Shown: one piece after another, positions 10,701-18,355 of the stretch
Position numbering within the stretch: the stretch's first letter is position 1
Layout of the letters: each line of letters starts with the position of its first letter
Origin: Kitagawia praeruptora
Lineage: Eukaryota > Streptophyta > Magnoliopsida > Apiales > Apiaceae
Reading direction: 5' to 3'
Assembly: GCA_037693485.1 (NCBI GenBank)
Contig: CM075351.1
Span: 104,876,001-104,940,000, forward strand
DNA length: 64,000 nucleotides
Notes under the pieces: model-generated
Told to the model about the DNA's origin: nothing
What the model saw: the letters and a program-made list of their open reading frames with translations, nothing else
Database searches by the model: none
Program-made: the position numbers and the translations under genes

Positions 10701-11175
10701 ACAGCTTTTTATGCCATAGCCAACTCTCATCCTTGCTTGCTTTGCTGAAGAGACAAGTAATGGATTCTGAGCATACTGAGTTGAAGTCAGCTATGTAAAC
10801 ATTTCCTTTTCTAAAGCCTGTCAGAACCACATTGTTGTTTTTCTTGGTAGAAACAACACAGGCTTCTTTAGTGAACTTTACTTCATAGTCTTTGTCACAA
10901 ATCTGACTGACACTCAGCAAATTGTGCTTCAAACCTTCAACTAAAGCCACTTCTTCAATGATGACATTGTCCTTTGTAATCAAGCCATATCCCTTTGTAT
11001 AACCTTTGCTGTCATCTCCAAAGGTAATCCTAGGGCCAGCTTCCTCCTTGAACTCTGTGAGCAGGGTTGAATCTCCTGTCATATGCCTAGAACATCCACT
11101 GTCTAGGTACCATAGATTCCTCTTATTTCCCTGCACACAATCCAAAATACAAATCAAGTTGATTTTGGTACCCAA
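7795..11175 (-). CDS. SIRE pol polyprotein (protease, integrase, RT, RNase H)
   Basis: 1126 open codons with no internal stop. The protease active site DSGCS lies at residues 25-29. Next come a GAG-pre-integrase/HHCC zinc region (WHKKLSHLNF ... CDACQLGK, about 150-200), the integrase core (LLHMDLFGPV, SDNGTEF, NGVVERKNRT), and a variable linker whose peptides SVDRQNGASVDRQND come from the repeated 8-mer. Reverse transcriptase follows (WVLAMQEELNQFERN, KARLVAKGYSQ, YVDDIIFGS), then RNase H (GYSDADYAGC, STAEAEYIAAG, IFCDNTSAIAI). The apparent start is a TTG. The frame differs from gag and overlaps its end by about 20 bp, so expression needs a frameshift or another mechanism. The active-site motifs look complete, so the copy could still be enzymatically competent (inference). 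Confidence 0.95.
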   Translation of the reverse strand: MGTKINLICILDCVQGNKRNLWYLDSGCSRHMTGDSTLLTEFKEEAGPRITFGDDSKGYTKGYGLITKDNVIIEEVALVEGLKHNLLSVSQICDKDYEVKFTKEACVVSTKKNNNVVLTGFRKGNVYIADFNSVCSESITCLFSKASKDESWLWHKKLSHLNFKVMNDLVRKDLARGIPQLEFIKDGLCDACQLGKQKKSSFKSKTESSIVKPLQLLHMDLFGPVNVMSISKKKYCLVIVDDFSKFTWTFFLHSKDCASEIIINHLRQVNNGSEVKVQRIRSDNGTEFKNSTMNIFCEENGIVHEFSAARIPQQNGVVERKNRTLIEAARTMLSESRLPTYFWAEAVSTACFTQNISLINQARGMTPYHLFTNKKPTLAFLHVFGCKCFVLRNHGDNLGKFEAKADEAIFVGYAAGKAYRVYNLRTNIVMESVHVVFDDQKILGLNDEGFHEKLRFENEVEGRMYIDDDEENEDHDLGNSPRAVGPTRSDANTGNEASVDSHTRSSDASVDRHSHVSVDRQNGASVDRQNDASVDSQLHNSSRTTNSGGVSQSQNSISNQQYHTHIDEATSSRSNLPPSRKWTRDHPFELIIGDSNSRVQTRRATQEECLYSSFLSQEEPKKVEDALLDPDWVLAMQEELNQFERNKVWKLVPKPDDRGIIGTKWVLKNKTDENGIIVRNKARLVAKGYSQEEGIDFDETFAPVARLEAIRIFLAYAAHANFKVYQMDVKSAFLNGELEEEVYVHQPPGFEDPEFPDYVYLLLKALYGLKQAPRAWYDTLSQFLLENHFTRGTVDKTLFHRNVNGSSILVQIYVDDIIFGSTDEKLCKRFAKLMQSRYEMSMMGELTYFLGLQVKQVNEGIFISQTKYIYDLLKKFDLMDCASAKTPMATATKLELNTKEKSVDISSYRGMVGSLLYLTASRPDIMFSTCLCARFQADPRESHLIAIKRIFRYLKGTPNLGIWYPRDSGFDLIGYSDADYAGCRIDRKSTTGSCQFLGNRLVSWFSKKQNSVSTSTAEAEYIAAGSCCAQILWMRNQLIDYGLKVEKIPIFCDNTSAIAITENPVQHSRTKHIDIKYHFIREHVMNGTVEMHFVPSEMQLADIFTKPLDESSFTRLVGELGMLNFS

Positions 11176-13562
11176 GTTTCCTTGGGTCCTTTCTTGTTAG
11201 CCTTTGGTTTTACACTCTTGGCAATCTTCACTTTGGGTGTAGATGCTTGAGTGATAGGTTTAGACAGATGCTCATTTGCATAAATATTTGATGCATGCAT
11301 TTGTGAAAAATTGGCATACATATTATCCATGCTGGGGATGCTCCATGACATTTGTGGCATATTCACATATTGAAAATAAGGATTAGGCACATATGGCATG
11401 TTCACATATGGATTTGAAAAACTAGCATTCTGATACAAACCAGGCATAACAGGCATTGCAGGCATACTTGGCATAGATTGAGATACATGAACAGGAGTCC
11501 TTTTAACAGACTTGCAATTAGAAGATAGATGATTGACACTATTGCAATTACCACAAGTTTTCCTAGGAGCAAACTTGTCAGGAGAATAATTGTTTTTCTT
11601 GTTAATGCCTATCTTACCATTTCTGTTCTTTTTCTTTTTACCCTCAGTCTCTACCTTTTCATTAACTGACTTACCAACAGCCTTTTTGTTGGGTAAATCA
11701 CCTGCCTTAGCCTTCTCACTTGATTTGGCTTGGCTACTTTCACCAGAAACAAAGTTCTTGGCTACTGGACCATACTGATTGTTCAGTCTCTTGAGTTCCT
11801 TCTTACTAACAGACTTTTTGTTAGTCGACGGATACCTCTCATCCGTTGATGGTTCATCTGTCAACGGATGATCACTATCCGTTGATTCACAAATAGTCTC
11901 TAGATCCTCAAGGCAAGGTTCTAGCTCCTTTTTCTTCTGAGTCCAGGTATCCCTTACAAATGATTCTATTCCCTGGACTTCTATTATGTTTTGAGAAATA
12001 TTCCTACAACTTTGAAATTTAGCAATTATTCCTTGTTCTTTTTCAAGCTGGTTTCTTAAGATTAATTCTCTTTTTAACACAGCTTCAAGTTCATTTTTAG
12101 CATCATTGCAATCAACTCTCATTTTCTCAAATTCTAGAAATTGAACTTCCAGAACTGCATTTCTATCACTTAAGAACTGATTAGTTTCTTTAATCCTATT
12201 GTTCTCTTTAGTAAGTGATTTAAGAGTAACACTCAAGTGATATAGTTCAGTAGACATATCATCTATAACACTATTGCATTCCTCTTTGGTGAGCTCAGAG
12301 AGATTAGTAGAAAATACCTGATTGCTAGCTGAACTTGCTTCCTGCTCAGAATCAGCCATTAATGCAAGGTTGACAAACTCAGCATCATCATCAGAATGAT
12401 TTCCATCAGCAGCCCAGTCATACTCTTGGGTCATGAATGCCTTTCCTTTCTGTCTGAGAAGATCAAAGTATTTCTTCTTGTAGTCAATAGTTTCAGTTGA
12501 CTTTCCCTTATTCTCAGATCTAGGCTTCCTGCATTCACTTATCATGTGACCAGCAATACCACAATTATAGCATTTAATTTTGGATTTATCCACATAATTG
12601 CTTGTAGAAAAATCCTTGTTAAATGGCTTGGCCACCCCAGAGTTTCTTCTGAATTTTAGCTTAGAGAATCTCCTAGATAGAAAGGCTAAATGCTCATCTA
12701 TCTCATCCAATTCATCCTGCTGTAGGACACTCATTTCTTCAGACACCTTTTCCTTGCTTTTGCTTGATTCTGTTCTACCTTCACAAACCTCCCTGTTTGG
12801 TGTAGATTTAGCAGCTTCAGTCCTCTTTTCCTCCTTCTGCTCCAAGTTGGCAACAAGTGCAACTGACCCACTTTTCTTTTGGATCTTCTCAATTTCTTCA
12901 TCCTGCTCCATTTCTAGTTCATATGTCTTTAAAGTTCCATAGAGTCTTTCAAGAGTAAATGACTTGTACTCTTGAGTGTTTCTTAGAGAAACAGTCATAG
13001 GCTTCCACTCTTTGGGCAGTGATCTCAGAAATTTGAGATTAGAATCTTTCACTTGGTAGATTCTTCCATACAGTTTCAAGCCATTCAGTAGCTTTTGAAA
13101 TCTACTAAATGTATCATTCAATGTCTCTCCATTCTTGAAATGGAAGTGTTCATACTGTTGGATCAGTAGTTGCATCTTGTTTTCCCTTACCTGTTCTGTA
13201 CCTTCACAAAGGGTCTGAACAATGTCCCATACTTCCTTGGCGGTAGTACAGTTGATAACATTGTCAACCATGTCTGTTTCTAAGCCATTAAACAGAATAT
13301 TCATGGTCTTTTTGTCCTTGTGAACTTCTGCAATATCCTCAGCGCTCCATTCAGAAACAGGTTTTGGGATGTACGTGTCTGGTGCATCTGCAGCAAGACC
13401 AACTCTTGAAGCAGCCTTCATTGGAACATGAGGACCCTTCTCAATGCAATCTACAAAACCTACATCAATAGACATGAGATGTAGACGCATTTTTACTTTC
13501 CAGTGAAAGTAATTTTCCCTATCAAGAACCGGTATCTTCACTCCATAATCCTTCTTAGACAT
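11154..13562 (-). CDS. SIRE gag polyprotein
   Basis: An 802-codon frame with an ATG 60 bp downstream of the 5' LTR. The N-terminus (VLDRENYFHWKVKMRLHLMS) and the following 200 residues (AKEVWDIVQTLCEGTEQV, LNDTFSRFQKLLNGLK, ERLYGTLKTYELEM) are the copia gag core (UBN2-type). Two CCHC zinc knuckles follow: CYNCGIAGHMISEC near residue 335 and CGNCNSVNHLSSNC near residue 680. Between them is a long helical, probably coiled-coil stretch (TLKSLTKENNRIKETNQFL...). A cluster of the 8-mer at 11820-11890 encodes an S/T/D/P-rich peptide. The protein forms the virus-like particle of the element. Confidence 0.93.
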   Translation of the reverse strand: MSKKDYGVKIPVLDRENYFHWKVKMRLHLMSIDVGFVDCIEKGPHVPMKAASRVGLAADAPDTYIPKPVSEWSAEDIAEVHKDKKTMNILFNGLETDMVDNVINCTTAKEVWDIVQTLCEGTEQVRENKMQLLIQQYEHFHFKNGETLNDTFSRFQKLLNGLKLYGRIYQVKDSNLKFLRSLPKEWKPMTVSLRNTQEYKSFTLERLYGTLKTYELEMEQDEEIEKIQKKSGSVALVANLEQKEEKRTEAAKSTPNREVCEGRTESSKSKEKVSEEMSVLQQDELDEIDEHLAFLSRRFSKLKFRRNSGVAKPFNKDFSTSNYVDKSKIKCYNCGIAGHMISECRKPRSENKGKSTETIDYKKKYFDLLRQKGKAFMTQEYDWAADGNHSDDDAEFVNLALMADSEQEASSASNQVFSTNLSELTKEECNSVIDDMSTELYHLSVTLKSLTKENNRIKETNQFLSDRNAVLEVQFLEFEKMRVDCNDAKNELEAVLKRELILRNQLEKEQGIIAKFQSCRNISQNIIEVQGIESFVRDTWTQKKKELEPCLEDLETICESTDSDHPLTDEPSTDERYPSTNKKSVSKKELKRLNNQYGPVAKNFVSGESSQAKSSEKAKAGDLPNKKAVGKSVNEKVETEGKKKKNRNGKIGINKKNNYSPDKFAPRKTCGNCNSVNHLSSNCKSVKRTPVHVSQSMPSMPAMPVMPGLYQNASFSNPYVNMPYVPNPYFQYVNMPQMSWSIPSMDNMYANFSQMHASNIYANEHLSKPITQASTPKVKIAKSVKPKANKKGPKETWVPKST

Positions 13563-13603
13563 GTTGAAAGTGTGTTGATCTTTAAACTTTAAATATATTA
13601 GAA

Positions 13604-13620
13604 GCTTGCTCTGATACCAA
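13604..13620 (-). other. Primer-binding site of SIRE (initiator tRNA-Met type)
   Basis: Directly after the 5' LTR the minus strand reads TTGGTATCAGAGCAAGC, the usual plant copia primer site complementary to the 3' end of initiator methionine tRNA. Confidence 0.85.
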
Positions 13621-13621
13621 T

Positions 13622-14604
13622 TGTTATTCCCAGATTACACACTTGTATAATTGTAGAAGGGGGGGGTTGAATACAATTCTTGATTATTATAAATTTTTGA
13701 TAAAAACCACAGAAATCTATAAGGAAATAATTGATGAATAAGAAATGGTTCACAAACACATAAAAAATCAGGTGGTTAAATGTACCACCTGAGACTTTTA
13801 TTCGAAGAAAACCCTGTGATACAAGTGTACACAGCTTCTGTGTTTACAACTCTTTGCTTCTAAAGATATTCAAGAAACCCTAAGCAAATGTGTATGTCTT
13901 CTTACTTTCTAAAGAGTTGCTACACTTGGTTATATATTCCAAGTTTACAAGTGCTACAGGAATAAGATAATATTAATCTAATTCAAGTTGACTTGCTACT
14001 CCACTCCAAATCCACATGTAGCCGAAAGGTTGTCCTTGTGAACAGATATGTCCCCTGCACCTTTCTTGTATGTACTGTGTAAATGGAATGCTTCTTTCTT
14101 CTGTGTTTCCAAAGTATGGCTGCCATATTGCTTTTTATACCTACTATCAACTCATGTGATCTGTCAGTCAAACCTGTCCTTATCAACTGCTAATTCCTAG
14201 CATAGGATAAAGTGACAATGATTATCCGTTGATGTTGTGTCTACTTATCCGTTGATGGTAGTTTGAGCTGTATCCGTTGATCGAGTAGATTTTAGTTGTA
14301 TCCGTTGATAGAGCCCTGTTCTCATCCGTTGATACATTTTCACTTAGACAGAATTACATAGCATAGCTTATTTACAATTGGCTACCCTATTCTGCCTATC
14401 CATTGATGGTCAACATGACTCTGAATAAAGACACTATCAACTGATAAATAGAGATATTGCAGTATGCTACAAAACCTCATCCGTTGATGAGCTACCTGTC
14501 AACGGATAGAGTTATAAGGTCTTATCCGTTGACAGTTACAAAACTTGACTTATACAATTTTGCTTGAATGTTAAGTTATCATCAACTACAACATATTCCT
14601 AACA
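13622..14604 (-). repeat. 5' LTR of SIRE element
   Basis: 983 bp, nearly identical to 1640-2621; one extra G in a G run accounts for the length difference. It carries the same eight ATCCGTTG-type motifs. As the 5' LTR in minus-strand orientation it should hold the element promoter. Confidence 0.97.
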
Positions 14605-14661
14605 GTATTTTCCCTTCTATTTTTATTGTCTTTTCTTGATTGATTCTTTTCTTGTTTGCAG

Positions 14662-15086
14662 TAGCTGGAGTCAAGCTTTTTGAAGTGGTTGATCTTTTTG
14701 TGAATATGCCGACTGATGATTTTCTGGCTCGTTTGGTTAAGAGTAAGGCCGCTGGTGCTTCGACTGCGATGCCTAGTACTGGAGTTGAGAGTGGCCCTGA
14801 AGTGGCTTCGAAAGATTTCACTCCGATTTCTGTTGTGGCCGGTGTTGGGGCTTCTGAGGCTACTGTTGTTAAAGAACGTGAGAGGAAGAGGCATCGTGAA
14901 GGTCACACCTCTAAGAGTAACCCGACGAAGAAGTTGAAGGAGCCTTTGAGTTGTCCCAGTTCTGGTAAGATAGAGTTGTTTTCTGAAGATGCCACCGAGT
15001 CTATTCACAAGGTGAAGAGTAAAGCGAATACTTCTGGTTTGGTTATTAAAGGAAGTCTTCGATCCTGTAAAGGTCTTGTCGATAAG
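14662..15086 (+). CDS. Antisense ORF of outer Ty3, exon 2
   Basis: This exon begins after TTGTTTGCAG (14652-14661), a strong plant acceptor behind a T-rich tract, and ends before GTATTCG at 15087. Joining phase 1 from exon 1 keeps the frame open. The encoded segment is A/S/T-rich, then basic with an apparent nuclear-localisation-type cluster (ERERKRHREGHTSKSNPTKK). No known enzyme motif is visible. The SIRE target duplication (14605-14609) lies in the intron just upstream, so splicing could still remove the whole insertion (inference). Confidence 0.7.
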
Positions 15087-15166
15087 GTATTCGTTCTTTT
15101 CTTGCTTTGTTTCCTTTTATCTATTGCTTTGTTTTCCTTTATGATCGCCTCTATATGCCCTTGTAG

Positions 15167-15703
15167 TTGTCTGTGGAGCTGGAGAGGTTATTGAACCTTG
15201 AAGATGTGATTGACGTTGTTGAAGTGAATAAGCTTCGATTGGAAGTGAAGGAACTGAAGAAGCTCAATGAACACTTGGATGAGTCTTCCCAAAGTCTGAA
15301 GAATGACAACAATGCTGCTGCTGATAAGCTTTTTACTGCAATGACCGAGAAGTCTGAATTGATCACGGAGTGCGATGTGTTGAGTGAGCAGGTGAAGGGT
15401 TTGCAGTCGGAGATGTTGATTCTGAAAAAATCTGTGGAAACTTCTAAGGAGGATCTTGCTAAAGGCACCGAAGCTTGGACTGCTGAGAAAGCTGAGCTTG
15501 TGAGTAGGTTGGACGATCTGTCAGCTCAGTTGTCGAAGTGCCAAGCTGAATCTCTGTCCTCATTTGAAGATGGTTATGGGGAGAGTGTTGCTCGCTTCGC
15601 TCGGTTCGGATTTGATGTAAAAGACCATGGTTTTGACCAGTACCTTGCTGATCTAGCGAAGAAAAACGAAGTTGGGAAGACGGGTTCTTCTGAAGCTGCT
15701 TAA
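15167..15703 (+). CDS. Antisense ORF of outer Ty3, exon 3 (coiled coil)
   Basis: Starts after CCTTGTAG (15159-15166); the 80-bp intron 15087-15166 is short, T-rich and bounded by GT...AG. The frame continues in phase to a TAA at 15701-15703. The sequence is a long amphipathic helix with heptad-like leucines (NKLRLEVKELKKLNEHLDES, EWDVLSEQ-like repeats further on), which predicts a coiled coil. It ends in a short globular tail (GDGYGESVARFARFGFDV-like; G, Y, F-rich). Added to exons 1 and 2 the message codes for about 613 residues with no stop or frameshift. Confidence 0.7.
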   Translation: MSVELERLLNLEDVIDVVEVNKLRLEVKELKKLNEHLDESSQSLKNDNNAAADKLFTAMTEKSELITECDVLSEQVKGLQSEMLILKKSVETSKEDLAKGTEAWTAEKAELVSRLDDLSAQLSKCQAESLSSFEDGYGESVARFARFGFDVKDHGFDQYLADLAKKNEVGKTGSSEAA

Positions 15704-17179
15704 ATCCTTTGGAGATCCTTAGCTGGCCTGGGGTATGCCCCGAAAGGCTTTTATGTAATCTCTTAGTTTCATCCTTTTGCTTTTCATGAACCTTTCATGG
15801 TACTTTTGAATTGGGGTCACCGTACTGTCTGAATCTTTTGGAGTTTATTGTAATGTTATTTCTTATTTGGTTCTGCATATCCTTGTGTGGTAGTTGAGCT
15901 TTTTGTCCCCTTCTATGCATGGTATATCATTTTTCGTTCTCGTAGTAGATATCTATGTATTGCGTGAACTTTAGGACCCCTCTCTGATTAGCATAGGTTT
16001 CCCGAGAGGATCGATAGGATTATGGAGCTTTAAGTTTTCTATCTAAGCTTTACCTTTTCGACAATGTTGTTTGCGTTTTGGAGAGTTGGTGTAATTTTAT
16101 CGCTTTGGCGTACCGTAGATTTACCTTTAGCATTTGGCGCTTTTGAGATATGATTGTGGCTTATACTACTTTTATCCTGAGGTATTATATATTTTGGAGA
16201 TATGATTGGAGTGTTTGGAGTAATGTTATTTTTACCTTTCCTTACTTTGGTGGCCAGGGCGTTTATCCCTTGGCACGTTTCTTTTACCACTTTTACCTTT
16301 ATGGCGTGTTTGTGTAGATCTTCCTCTGGAGTGATTTCATATGGCGATTTAATATGACTACCAAAATCATATGTCGAAAGTTTTTACCTTTTGATTTGTA
16401 TTTTTCTCACTTGGCGAATTTGGCCTTTTTTCTCTTATTTGTGGTCATCTTGGAGATGTCCGTGATGACCTCGAGGTTGTTGAGTTTGTTGAGCTTCGTG
16501 ACGTGGGCGAAACTTTTACCTTTTACTATTTTGGAGTTGGTGGGGCGTTCGATCTTCTTGACCTTTGATTGGTCTTTTTGACGTCAATTTTACCCTTACT
16601 TTGGTATTTGGTGATTTTTGCGGTGTGGTCGTGGCGTACGTTACCTTTTCTTTGGCGATTTTTGGGAATGTTTTATCAATCTTTGATTGTATTCTTATTC
16701 GATGGTGGCGTTCACCCTTTTTTTTTGTAGTCGTGGTGGATTCGAATATGCCCCAAGAGATGTTGAGCTCTTTGAGCTGTTTGAAGTATCTTACTTCGGC
16801 ATATTTTTACCTTTTCAATGTTTTGGCGTTGGAGACATCATTGGAACTTTTGAGCTTTTCAGCTTTTTTGACGTTGGAGATATCATTGGAGCACTTCACC
16901 TTTTCAATATTTTGTATTTTGTAAATTGGCAATTTAAGACAATTTTAATCAAGTAAAATGTGATGGAGTTAGCAGTGGATGAAAGTATAATAACTTAGAT
17001 ATTCTTACTACAACTGGAGTCTTTAACCATAAAAAGTTAAACAAATGTCAACTTAAATCGTAACCCATTCACAAATAGAACGAGCTACGAAAATGACTTG
17101 ATTATAAAGAAAATTTAGAAACCTATTTCATACCTTAATTTAAATAACTTAGAAAGATAGATGATGTCTGATGGAGGTT
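15704..17179. repeat. Ty3 3' untranslated spacer with degenerate TTTTACCTTTT / TTTGGCG repeats
   Basis: Non-coding stretch between the antisense gene and the end of integrase. From about 16045 to 16910 it is built of variants of TTTTACCTTTT followed at varying distance by TTTGGCG or TTTGGAG, plus GGAGATATCATTGGA near 16830-16890. This is a decayed minisatellite-like array on the plus strand. Tandem repeats in the 3' UTR are known in several plant Ty3 (Tat/Ogre) elements and can seed satellites. Confidence 0.6.
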
Positions 17180-18352
17180 TCACGGGTAGAATTTCTTGAG
17201 GTGGATGGCATTCCAAGCATTTAACACCGGCGTTCCGTCGAGGTGCTCAAGGCGATAAGAGCCAGAGCTGATGACCTTCGTGACCCTATATGGTCCTTCC
17301 CATGGTGGAGACATCTTGCTCTGTTTTGAAGGCATCGAGGCCGCAGCCTCTCTTAGAACGAGGTCATTGACCTGAAAGGCTCGAGGTTTCACCTTTGAGT
17401 TATACAACTTTGCTACCCTTTCCTGGTACTTGGAGACGTTGGCCTGTGTGGAGTACCTGAGCTCCTCGAGGAGATCGGCATTGAGCCTTAGTCCCTCCTC
17501 GGATGATTTTGGATCAAACCTTTCAACTCTTAGAGACTTGGAGCCTATTTCAACTGGGAGTACTGCTTCAGTTCCGTACGCCATCCTAAAGGGTGTTTCA
17601 CCCGTAGATGCTTTTGGCGTAGTTCGAAGACTCCATAACACATTTGGTAGCTCATCTACCCAATTCCTGTTGGCCTCAAGCAACCTCTTCTTCAGACCTT
17701 GCAAAATTGCTTTGTTGGTGATTTCCACCTGTCCATTTGTTTGTGGATATGCAACCGAAGCTTTGAGATGCTGAATTTCAAGTTCACCCATCGTATTGAC
17801 CCATTTTTCCCCTGTGAACTGGGTTCCATTATCTGTAATGACAACTCTGGGTACTCCAAATCTGAACACTATCTGCTCCATGAAGAAGTGAACTGCTTCA
17901 GTCTCTCTTATCCTTGCTAAAGGTCTAGCCTCTACCCATTTTGTGAAGTAGTCGACTGCCACAATTATGTATTGACATTGTTTGGAGCTTTTCGGTAGTG
18001 GTCCCACTAGATCAATGCCCCACATGAAGAATGGGCATGGAGTTGTTGTTGGATTGAAAGGGACTGAGGGTCTGTGATTCACGGACCCATACTTCTGACA
18101 TGGTTCACATCGCCTCGTGTACTCCTCGCAGTCTTGGCGCATCGTAGGCCAGTAGATTCCATGCCTCATGATTTTTAATGCCATGTTCTTTCCAGCGAAC
18201 TGACTGCCACAAATTCCTGAGTGTACCTCAACCATAGCTATTTTTGCTTCGTCTTGATTAACACACTTGAGTAGTGGCTCGACTAGAGCTCTCCTGAAAA
18301 GCTTGCTGTCAATTAGACAATAATGTTTTGCCTTTATGGCCATCTTTCTCAC
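17180..18352 (-). CDS. Outer Ty3 integrase region of pol
   Basis: 390 codons in the same frame as the upstream RT ORF, separated by one TAA just before the apparent start. It contains the HHCC zinc-binding domain (HSGICGSQF ... CEEYTRRCEPCQKYG, residues about 44-90). The DDE catalytic core follows, with GIDLVGPLP, ITDNGTQF and the glutamate in NGQVEITNK. The C-terminal domain (VNDLVLREAA, PPWEGPYRV, NAWNAIHLKKFYP) closes the pol polyprotein. Catalytic residues are present. The upstream stop means full-length pol needs readthrough, or the copy is dead. Confidence 0.93.
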   Translation of the reverse strand: MRKMAIKAKHYCLIDSKLFRRALVEPLLKCVNQDEAKIAMVEVHSGICGSQFAGKNMALKIMRHGIYWPTMRQDCEEYTRRCEPCQKYGSVNHRPSVPFNPTTTPCPFFMWGIDLVGPLPKSSKQCQYIIVAVDYFTKWVEARPLARIRETEAVHFFMEQIVFRFGVPRVVITDNGTQFTGEKWVNTMGELEIQHLKASVAYPQTNGQVEITNKAILQGLKKRLLEANRNWVDELPNVLWSLRTTPKASTGETPFRMAYGTEAVLPVEIGSKSLRVERFDPKSSEEGLRLNADLLEELRYSTQANVSKYQERVAKLYNSKVKPRAFQVNDLVLREAAASMPSKQSKMSPPWEGPYRVTKVISSGSYRLEHLDGTPVLNAWNAIHLKKFYP

Positions 18353-18355
18353 TTC

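Larger units (their letters stand above)
1640..14604 (-). mobile_element. SIRE/Maximus-type Ty1/copia retrotransposon with env-like ORF, inserted in intron 1 of the antisense gene
   Basis: Complete element of 12,965 bp with LTRs at 1640-2621 and 13622-14604. Its 5-bp target duplication GTATT lies at 1635-1639 and 14605-14609. All genes read on the minus strand: gag (13562-11154), pol with protease, integrase, RT and RNase H in copia order (11175-7795), then a large env-like reading frame (7284-2800) with one internal TAG. The 1-kb LTRs, long gag with two zinc knuckles, RNase H motifs (DRKSTTGSC, FSKKQNSV, SRTKHIDIKYHFIRE) and a third ORF after pol fit the SIRE/Maximus lineage. The LTRs differ by about five substitutions and one indel, so the insertion is recent. 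An 8-mer, ATCCGTTG, recurs about 33 times across the element (see findings). Confidence 0.97.
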
